From a bacterium UBP6_UBA1209 (GTDB lineage: Bacteria > UBP6 > UBA1177), in contig DBXP01000020.1 of NCBI GenBank assembly GCA_002309575.1, forward strand, positions 1 to 22,989: 22,989 nucleotides of DNA. The letters are read 5' to 3'. A program made the translations under genes and the position numbers. Every line of letters begins with the position of its first letter. Position 1 is the first letter of the stretch. The notes below the pieces were generated by a model. It did no database searches. It saw only the letters and a list, made by a program, of their open reading frames with translations, and was not told where the DNA came from. This document shows positions 13,967 through 20,196 of the stretch, one piece after another.

Positions 13967-15568
13967 TTGGAACACTTTTACTTCATACAGTTTCCTGAGC
14001 AGCTCTTTTATCTTAAGCAGTCAATAAACGATGCGATTCCGGTAATCCCGTTTTTTGAGGATCTGTCGGTTTTTAACAGGCTTGCCTCGTCTCTGAAAAG
14101 GTGGGGCAGGTCTTTTTCTCTCTTTTACGAAGAGTCGGCCTATCCGCTGGATCAGTTTCTCTCTCAGGTGAAGCTTTTCGACTCGGTCTTTACCTTCGAT
14201 CCGAATGCTGCCAAATTGGTACGCGGTGCCGGTTTCGGGGGAAAGATCTATCTTTTCAGCAGCTTCAGGATGCTCGCTGATGTCGGTTTTTATAAAAAAT
14301 ATTCAATAAATCCGGTCGTTTGCGGCAAATCCAACCTGGAGCTTGCGAAGAATAACGGGCTTGAGCCGGTCTATTATGTTACAGACAAGGCGTGCATCGC
14401 CGATCTCGGGCTCTGTATTTCAAGGAGGAGCACTCCGCAGATCCCTTTCAGCTGTGACTGCCGCTGCCGTGAAAAGAGCCTTGCAAAAGCCGGTGTCGAG
14501 TTTCCGGTCTCAATGAAACCCGATCTGGTAACGCCGGAAGATTGTTCATGGTTTTTGTTCTCTGAAAAGACGGTCTATCCGGCTGTGCACTCTGCCGCGG
14601 AGCCCAGGACTCAGCTGCTCGAGAGGTGCTGGAACTACCGTTATCCGCTCGGGGTCGAGATCCTTAAGCCAGGCAAAACCAATGATAAAAGGCTCTATAC
14701 TTTTGCTGCCGACAAACAGACTCCGCGCCTTATCGAAAAGGATCTGATCTCTTTTTACGGCTACAGCGGTTCGATTTACCGCGGCGTCTGGCTGGATCCG
14801 TCCTGCGCAAAGATCACGAAGTACGATGAAACCCGTGTAAACGTAGAGATATCAGGAACTTATCAGACGATCCTGATGATCAGACGCTACACGGAGGAGG
14901 AGAAGAACCTCCTCAAATCGGCCCGCCACTTCATCTACACCCTGCCGGAGCAGAGGTTCATCGAGCCCCGCGAAGAGAGGACGAAAACCGAAGTAAAGCC
15001 GCGGACGGGGCGCAGGTATTCGGACCGCGTCAGGATTTCGGTCATTTCGGACGATCCGAGGCGTTTCGCAGTCTTCAAGAGCAGGAACGTCGAGCGCCGG
15101 ATCCTGATCTACGACCGCAACGTCCCCGCCGATTTTTCGGATTTTCTGCTTATCCCCGGGATATTGAATCCGAAAGATATAGAAGAACTTTCAAAACTTG
15201 AGAAAATCAAGGGCTTTGTCGTTTTCGATCAGATCTCGCTGGATACATATTCAGAGCTTTTCCCGGGCAAAACGATCCTTCTTCATCCGCTTTCGACGGT
15301 GGATCCGGAGGACTCTCCGACCTATCTTTCCGCATCGACGACGGTTTTTGTTTCGCGCTACCGCTCCGAAAAACGCAGCGACTATTCTTGGAGCGACATC
15401 AATATCTTTCTTGAGAACAAAACCGGCTTTTCGGAATTTATCTCGCACAAAAAGATGGTCAGGAACGGGAAAAAGCGCGAACTCTGGGTCAATATCGCAG
15501 GCATTACCGACAGTGCGGTGAAGTTCCTGAAGGCTCAGGCCGATACGATGATCATCAATATGAAATAG
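13967..15568 (+). CDS. Hypothetical protein, possibly a divergent U32-peptidase (UbiU/UbiV-like) relative
   Basis: 533 residues, no signal peptide or membrane segment. Residues ~70-170 follow the order seen in U32 proteins. FDPNAAKLVRGAGF is followed by a strand/helix series (SSFRMLADVGF, SNLELAKNNGLEPVYYVTD), then a cysteine cluster: Cys143, Cys150, Cys163, Cys165 and Cys167 in ACIADLGLC...FSCDCRC. In U32 proteins such cysteines can hold a 4Fe-4S cluster. A Cys-poor, Arg-rich second half is unfamiliar. The start is a TTG immediately after an in-frame TAA and 3 bases after the preceding stop. There is no good ribosome-binding site, so translation probably depends on the PxxKW-like gene before it. 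The U32 relation is a low-confidence inference; the gene itself is secure. Confidence 0.7.
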   Translation: MEHFYFIQFPEQLFYLKQSINDAIPVIPFFEDLSVFNRLASSLKRWGRSFSLFYEESAYPLDQFLSQVKLFDSVFTFDPNAAKLVRGAGFGGKIYLFSSFRMLADVGFYKKYSINPVVCGKSNLELAKNNGLEPVYYVTDKACIADLGLCISRRSTPQIPFSCDCRCREKSLAKAGVEFPVSMKPDLVTPEDCSWFLFSEKTVYPAVHSAAEPRTQLLERCWNYRYPLGVEILKPGKTNDKRLYTFAADKQTPRLIEKDLISFYGYSGSIYRGVWLDPSCAKITKYDETRVNVEISGTYQTILMIRRYTEEEKNLLKSARHFIYTLPEQRFIEPREERTKTEVKPRTGRRYSDRVRISVISDDPRRFAVFKSRNVERRILIYDRNVPADFSDFLLIPGILNPKDIEELSKLEKIKGFVVFDQISLDTYSELFPGKTILLHPLSTVDPEDSPTYLSASTTVFVSRYRSEKRSDYSWSDINIFLENKTGFSEFISHKKMVRNGKKRELWVNIAGITDSAVKFLKAQADTMIINMK

Positions 15569-18049
15569 CTATTCGTCCTTAAACTCTTCCCTGAATACTG
15601 CTTCGACACGGTCTCTCAGTTCTTTCGGATCTTCTGACTGTTTCGGATAGATCGGCTCTAAAAACTTGAGGAAGATCCCGGCGCACGGGCGGATGAAAGA
15701 GTGCCCTTTGATTTTTGCCAGAGCCCGCTCCGAGCCGCGTATGACAATAGGCTGGATCGGAACGTTAAGGGTCGTGCTGATTATCGCGAAGGACTCTTTG
15801 AAGTGGTTCAGGGTCTTGTCTGCCGAGCGTGTGCCTTCCGGAAAAATAACTACGTTTTTTCCCATAGTCAGGGCCGCTGCGACATGCTGTAGCGCTGTCG
15901 TTATGTTCTGGTTTACGTCGATCAGGATAATGTTGTTGTGGCGGGCCATGAACTGCGCGAAACCCGACTGCCAGTGCTTTGCCTTTGCGAGGAAGTAGGT
16001 CCGTCGCATGATCTTCTGCGGCAGGAGCGAGGCGATGCTCGGCCCGTCAGCGATGCTCCTGTGGTTCGCGACCATTATGCAGGCCCCTTTCGGAAGGTTT
16101 TTGGCACCGCTTCCGTGCATCCGGTAGAGTATGTGCATCAGATTTTTGAAGAAAAATATCGTGAAGGCGCCGATCCACGACGGTTTGCCGATATTTATCT
16201 GCGGCAGTTTGTTTATGAGGATCTCCCGCCACGAGAATTTTTCGGCTTTGGCGGACTGATGACTGTTTTCAAGCCGCGCAGAGAGCAGTTTCAGCGTGCT
16301 GCACTGATCGAGTTCCTGCTGAGTCAGCGCAACTCCGAAGGTGTTTTCAACGTGTGCAATGAGAGAGACTTTTGTCAGGGAATCCATCCCCAGATCGATC
16401 TCGAAGTGGGCGTCCGGAGCGATATTTTTGATGCCGGTCTCCTCGGTGATGAACTCCTTCAGCGAGCGGTAGATCTCACTGTCGGGCTCCTCTTTGCTGC
16501 TATTCTTTTCGATCGATCCTTTGCGAGCCAGAGGTTCAAGCAGGAAGCGCTGGAGTTTGCCGAGTTTTGTCTTCGGGAGTTCGCTCGAGACTATGTAAAA
16601 CTTCATTATGTGCTTGTAGGATGCGGTTTTCCGGTTGAAATCGACAACTGCTTCGCGAACGGCCTCTTCAGCCGAGAGGATCCCCTTTTCGCGGATAACG
16701 AGCATGTTCGGCAGAATTACAGCCGAAATGACGCCGTCTTTCGAGAAGACACCGATCTCCTTGATGCATGGATAGCCCTTGAGAAGCGCAAATTCAAGCT
16801 CTTCAGGGTTTATGTTCTTTCCGTTCGAAGTGACGATGATATCCTTGACTCTTCCGGTGATCTGAAGCCCGAATTTGTCCAGAACACCCGTGTCGCCGGT
16901 GTGAAGCCAGCCGTCCCTGATGACCTCGGCGGTCTCCTCAGGACGGTTGTAATATCCCGGCATGACGTTGTCGCCGCGGACGCAGACTTCGCCGGATTCG
17001 TCGGTCATGACATCGATCCCCGGGAGCGGCTTCCCGACATAGCCGATCTTCCATTCGCCGGGTCGCGTGAAGCTTATCATCGGTCCGGTTTCGGTCATTC
17101 CGTAGCCGTTGAGCATATAAAATCCGAGTGCTTTGTAGATCTTCGCGATGTTGTTCGGAAGTGCGGCTCCGCCTGAAACTAGGTAGTCGAGATGACCGCC
17201 GAACTTCTTGTGAACTGCTGAAAATATGAGCTTCGAGAAGCTCTGCGAGCCGATTTTTTCGGCGATTTTGTAGATGATCCTCGTAATCAGCTTTGCGCGG
17301 ATCTTTGACATGATCCCTTTCGCCAGAAGTTCGTAAAGCCTCGGAACTCCGATGATTATCGCGATTTTCCCGATGCTGAGGGTGTGCAGGATCGACTCCG
17401 CGTTGAGTTTTTCGGCAAAGACGACGGTCGCTCCGACCTTGATCGGCGCGACGAGCGAACCCATCAGCGGAAATGCATGGTGAAGCGGCAGCAGGACCAT
17501 GACATTACGGTCCGCGCTGTAGATAGGCACATGCTTCGAAACGGCATCGACGTTGTATAAGATGTTCCGGTAGGAGAGCATTACGCCTTTCGGAGTCCCG
17601 CTTGTCCCCGAGGTGTAGACGATAAGCGCGATGTCGTCAGGAGCCCCAGCCGGAATGTTCGCAGGTCGGAAATCTGCTGCTTTTGATGTGTCAACGTCGT
17701 CAGAAGTGATGATCCTGCAGTCGATCCCGGCGTTTTTTATGACACAGTCAACAGACTCGCGCCGCTCTCCGGTCGTAAAAATGATATCGGGAACGACATC
17801 TTTCAAAATATACTCCAGATCTGCCGGCTGAGACTGCTCGTCGATCGGAATGACAGTCGATTTCAAGAGAACAGCGCCGTAGAATGCAAAGGCCCACTCG
17901 TGGGAATTGGCAGCAAATATCGCTATTTTTGAATGTTTGCCGGATTTTTCGAAAAGTTCCGCAAAACACTGCGCATACTGGGACAACTCGGCAAAACTGA
18001 ACCTTTTGTCACCGCTTATTATTGCTGTTTTTTCACTTATTTTAAGCAT
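15569..18049 (-). CDS. Acyl-activating enzyme / acyl carrier domain / PlsC acyltransferase fusion (Aas-like)
   Basis: 826 residues with three domains. Residues 1-~510 are an AMP-forming acyl-CoA/acyl-ACP synthetase: IVYTSGTSGTPKGVMLSY loop near 145-160, LNGYGMTETGP, GWLHTGDTG, TGRVKDIIVTSNGKNINPEE and the C-terminal LPKTKLGKLQR lysine. Residues ~525-600 are a phosphopantetheine carrier domain with IDLGMDSLTKVSLI (serine near 554). Residues ~640-826 are a PlsC-type acyltransferase with NHRSIADGP (the HX4D motif) and FPEGTRSADK. Likely role: activate a fatty acid, hold it on its own carrier arm and transfer it to a lysophospholipid at the inner membrane. E. coli Aas joins acyltransferase and synthetase in the opposite order and lacks a carrier domain. 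I start at the ATG at 18049; a GTG at 18058 is possible. Its stop codon abuts the stop of the convergent gene with no base between. Confidence 0.92.
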   Translation of the reverse strand: MLKISEKTAIISGDKRFSFAELSQYAQCFAELFEKSGKHSKIAIFAANSHEWAFAFYGAVLLKSTVIPIDEQSQPADLEYILKDVVPDIIFTTGERRESVDCVIKNAGIDCRIITSDDVDTSKAADFRPANIPAGAPDDIALIVYTSGTSGTPKGVMLSYRNILYNVDAVSKHVPIYSADRNVMVLLPLHHAFPLMGSLVAPIKVGATVVFAEKLNAESILHTLSIGKIAIIIGVPRLYELLAKGIMSKIRAKLITRIIYKIAEKIGSQSFSKLIFSAVHKKFGGHLDYLVSGGAALPNNIAKIYKALGFYMLNGYGMTETGPMISFTRPGEWKIGYVGKPLPGIDVMTDESGEVCVRGDNVMPGYYNRPEETAEVIRDGWLHTGDTGVLDKFGLQITGRVKDIIVTSNGKNINPEELEFALLKGYPCIKEIGVFSKDGVISAVILPNMLVIREKGILSAEEAVREAVVDFNRKTASYKHIMKFYIVSSELPKTKLGKLQRFLLEPLARKGSIEKNSSKEEPDSEIYRSLKEFITEETGIKNIAPDAHFEIDLGMDSLTKVSLIAHVENTFGVALTQQELDQCSTLKLLSARLENSHQSAKAEKFSWREILINKLPQINIGKPSWIGAFTIFFFKNLMHILYRMHGSGAKNLPKGACIMVANHRSIADGPSIASLLPQKIMRRTYFLAKAKHWQSGFAQFMARHNNIILIDVNQNITTALQHVAAALTMGKNVVIFPEGTRSADKTLNHFKESFAIISTTLNVPIQPIVIRGSERALAKIKGHSFIRPCAGIFLKFLEPIYPKQSEDPKELRDRVEAVFREEFKDE

Positions 18050-18090
18050 CTGAACCACTCAAGCATAAATTAAAACACAAGGCGAGGTAG

Positions 18091-18118
18091 AAAATATAGT
18101 TTTAGGTAAAAGAGTCAA
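18091..18118 (-). promoter_or_regulatory. Candidate promoter of the acyltransferase fusion gene
   Basis: Minus strand TTGACT (18118-18113), 16 bases, TATTTT (18096-18091); a TATATT two bases closer to the -35 is an alternative. It lies 41 bases before the ATG. Confidence 0.45.
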
Positions 18119-18120
18119 TC

Positions 18121-18148
18121 TTTATTAGTTTCAAAAAATGCGTACAAT
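18121..18148 (+). promoter_or_regulatory. Candidate promoter of the HEAT-like gene
   Basis: TACAAT at 18143-18148 with a weak TTTATT at 18121-18126, 16 bases apart; 27 bases before the ATG. It is back to back with the divergent promoter at 18091-18118. Confidence 0.45.
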
Positions 18149-18175
18149 AGATTGCTTTTTTTGGGAGAGGTTAAA

Positions 18176-19222
18176 ATGTGGAAACAGGCGACAACGCAGC
18201 AGCAGAAGCTTGCAATCATCAACGGACTTCTTCCGCTGACCGCGAATGATTATCTCAGTGCATTAATCCACCTCAGCGGAGATGAAGACGAAAACATCGT
18301 CCGGGCATCGATGGACCGGCTCCGGACATTCCAGTCGAACAAGATCAGGGCAATGATAACGCCGGAAGTCCGTCTCAGTTCGGCCCGTTCTCTGGCGAAA
18401 TTCGCAAGCGAGCGCCGTGATTCGGCGATCGTTATTTCGCTTCTTGAAGCGGGCAGACTCGAGATCGACTGGCTCCTGACTCTGTTTGTCACAAACGACC
18501 AGGCCTTCTGGACCCCGCTTGTCTCGCACCGCGAGCTGGTAAAGTTCTCGCTTCCGCGCAAGGATGACTTCCTGCGGCTTTTTTCCGCCATCAACCTCGT
18601 TCTTGCCGACCTTTACACGGAACAGATCTCCTATCTCCGCGAAGATGAGAAGGTCGTCCAGCCGCAAGAAGAGGAGGTTCAGGGCAGGGTAGAGGAGGTA
18701 ACCGAGGGAGAAGAGGAGGATGAAGATGTCGTCGAACTCGACGATACGATCTTTGATTTCCCCGACTTCCTGACATCAGACACAGCTTTCGAGGGTCTGT
18801 CGGCCGAAGACATGCTTGAGCAGCGCAAAACCGTCGCCGAGATGATCCGTGAGATGAACATGGGCGAAAAGGTAAAGATCGCGATGCTCGGCAACATGGA
18901 GGTAAGGAAGATCCTGATGAAGGATCCCAGGAAACAGATAGTCATGGCGGTTCTGAGCAATCCTAGGATCAGCGACAAGGAGGTAGCTGCGATGGCTGGA
19001 GACCCGGCCTCTTCGCTTGAGGTCATAAGCCACATCAGCGGATCAAAGACCCTCAGCAAAAACTATCAGGTCAAGCTTGCACTCATCAACAACCCGAAAA
19101 CTCCGATAAAAACAGCGCTTGCACTGCTTGATTTCATCCGTATCAACGACCTGAAAAATCTCGCAAAGAGCCGGAATGTCCCGAACGTGATCAAAGTCGC
19201 AGCGGCAAAAAGAGCAAAATAA
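18176..19222 (+). CDS. Conserved cytoplasmic protein with HEAT-like helical repeats and acidic linker
   Basis: 348 residues from the ATG at 18176, preceded by GGGAGAGG five bases upstream. No signal peptide. The N-terminal half is built of short helices in a HEAT or Leu-rich-variant rhythm (DYLSALIHLSGDEDENIVRAS, VRLSSARSLAKFASERRDSA). It is followed by a very acidic linker at ~165-200 (EGEEEDEDVVELDD). The C-terminal ~120 residues are the most recognisable part: KVKIAMLGNMEVRKILMKD, VMAVLSNPRISDKEV, VKLALINNPKTPIKTAL and LKNLAKSRNVPNVI. This segment resembles a family of unknown function I associate with deltaproteobacteria and acidobacteria. It is probably a protein-interaction scaffold; no catalytic motif is seen. 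It is expressed divergently from the acyltransferase fusion. Confidence 0.82.
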   Translation: MWKQATTQQQKLAIINGLLPLTANDYLSALIHLSGDEDENIVRASMDRLRTFQSNKIRAMITPEVRLSSARSLAKFASERRDSAIVISLLEAGRLEIDWLLTLFVTNDQAFWTPLVSHRELVKFSLPRKDDFLRLFSAINLVLADLYTEQISYLREDEKVVQPQEEEVQGRVEEVTEGEEEDEDVVELDDTIFDFPDFLTSDTAFEGLSAEDMLEQRKTVAEMIREMNMGEKVKIAMLGNMEVRKILMKDPRKQIVMAVLSNPRISDKEVAAMAGDPASSLEVISHISGSKTLSKNYQVKLALINNPKTPIKTALALLDFIRINDLKNLAKSRNVPNVIKVAAAKRAK

Positions 19223-19282
19223 TCATTAAATACAAGTGGATAACACTCTTGCTTCGCATTAATTTCGTTATTGTGTTTTTTT

Positions 19283-19305
19283 GAGACGTCGTAATACGGC
19301 GTCTC
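19283..19305. repeat. Palindromic hairpin, possible REP-type element
   Basis: GAGACGTCG and CGGCGTCTC form a nine-pair stem (one G-T pair) around a TAATA loop in the 145-base gap between two convergent genes. A T-run precedes it on the plus strand and no T-run follows it on either strand, so it is a poor rho-independent terminator. GAGACG palindromes of this kind recur as dispersed repeats in many genomes. Confidence 0.55.
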
Positions 19306-19367
19306 TACGGTTACATCACTCCGGGCGGACACGGCGGATAATTTTTTTTATCTAGAAATTTGCTGGA

Positions 19368-20186
19368 TTATCTGATATGTGATGCCTTATTTTTGAAAGA
19401 TTCTGCAATCTCTTTTCTATTTTTGATGAAGAAAACCAGGCTTGCCGCAATCAAAACCAATGAAATCCACTGCGACATCGAAAGCGGACCCCAGAACTCT
19501 CGCGGATCGATTCTGAAGAATTCTATCGTGAAGCGGCCTGCTCCATACAAAAAGGCGTGTGCAAAGAAATAAAAATAGGGATATTTTGTCTTTTTTGTGC
19601 AGAAAAGGATCAATAAAAATAGGAAGATAACAAAATCGCCGGCTGCAGAAAAAAGCTGGGTCGGAAGAAGCGGCACTGTTGCCTTGTTTACGACCAGTGC
19701 GGTATTCTTCAAATGGGCAAAGGCTGTAGTTTTGCGAGAGAAGGAGATTCCAAAAGTATCATTCGGCTCTCCGTAGCAGCATCCTCCTGAAAAGCACCCT
19801 ATCCGCCAGACGAAGAAAAGAAAAGAAATGGAAATTGCCGAAATATCAAGAAATGCCGGCAAAGATTTCTGCCTTGAAAGTAGATTGGCAACTCCAATGC
19901 CGAAAATTGCGCCGAAATATCCGCCGAAAAGCACTTTCCCCCGTCTGTTTTTGGGATTGATGAGATCTAAAACAACACTCAAAAAAGTGTCTTGAGATGA
20001 AAATGTCGAATCGTTGCCGTTTAGGAAAATAGCGAACAAAGTTGCAGATAATACGCCGAAATAAAGTGCGAAAAGCGGCACGAACCAGGTTTTCGCAAGC
20101 TTGAACGAACGGTGTTTCAGTAAAACGAGAAAAATCGGGAAATAGGCAAAAAGCGCGACATTTACAATGGTTGATGGTTTAAACAT
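19368..20186 (-). CDS. Lgt-like (prolipoprotein diacylglyceryl transferase family) membrane protein
   Basis: 272 residues with about seven predicted membrane segments. Two family motifs are visible: WRIGCFSGGCCYGEP, the GCCYG form seen in Lgt-like proteins, and YGAGRFTIEFFRIDPR followed by LSMSQWISL near the C-terminus. True Lgt moves a diacylglyceryl group onto the lipobox cysteine of prolipoproteins. Whether this GCC-type member does the same, or acts on other targets, cannot be told from sequence. I start at the ATG at 20186, 10 bases after the stop of the large surface protein; no clear ribosome-binding site is present, so coupling to that gene is likely. Base composition is more AT-rich than the housekeeping genes. 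Confidence 0.8.
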   Translation of the reverse strand: MFKPSTIVNVALFAYFPIFLVLLKHRSFKLAKTWFVPLFALYFGVLSATLFAIFLNGNDSTFSSQDTFLSVVLDLINPKNRRGKVLFGGYFGAIFGIGVANLLSRQKSLPAFLDISAISISFLFFVWRIGCFSGGCCYGEPNDTFGISFSRKTTAFAHLKNTALVVNKATVPLLPTQLFSAAGDFVIFLFLLILFCTKKTKYPYFYFFAHAFLYGAGRFTIEFFRIDPREFWGPLSMSQWISLVLIAASLVFFIKNRKEIAESFKNKASHIR

Positions 20187-20196
20187 GAAATTTACA

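Noticed and set aside
15938..17176. A 412-codon open frame on the plus strand opposite the acyltransferase fusion gene
   Set aside because: It lies wholly antisense to a gene with clear domains; the translation shows no recognisable motif and no ribosome-binding site.
19223..19282. Rho-independent terminator after the HEAT-like gene
   Set aside because: Only a weak four-pair stem (AGTG/CACT) without a following T-run; the later T-run has no stem directly before it.
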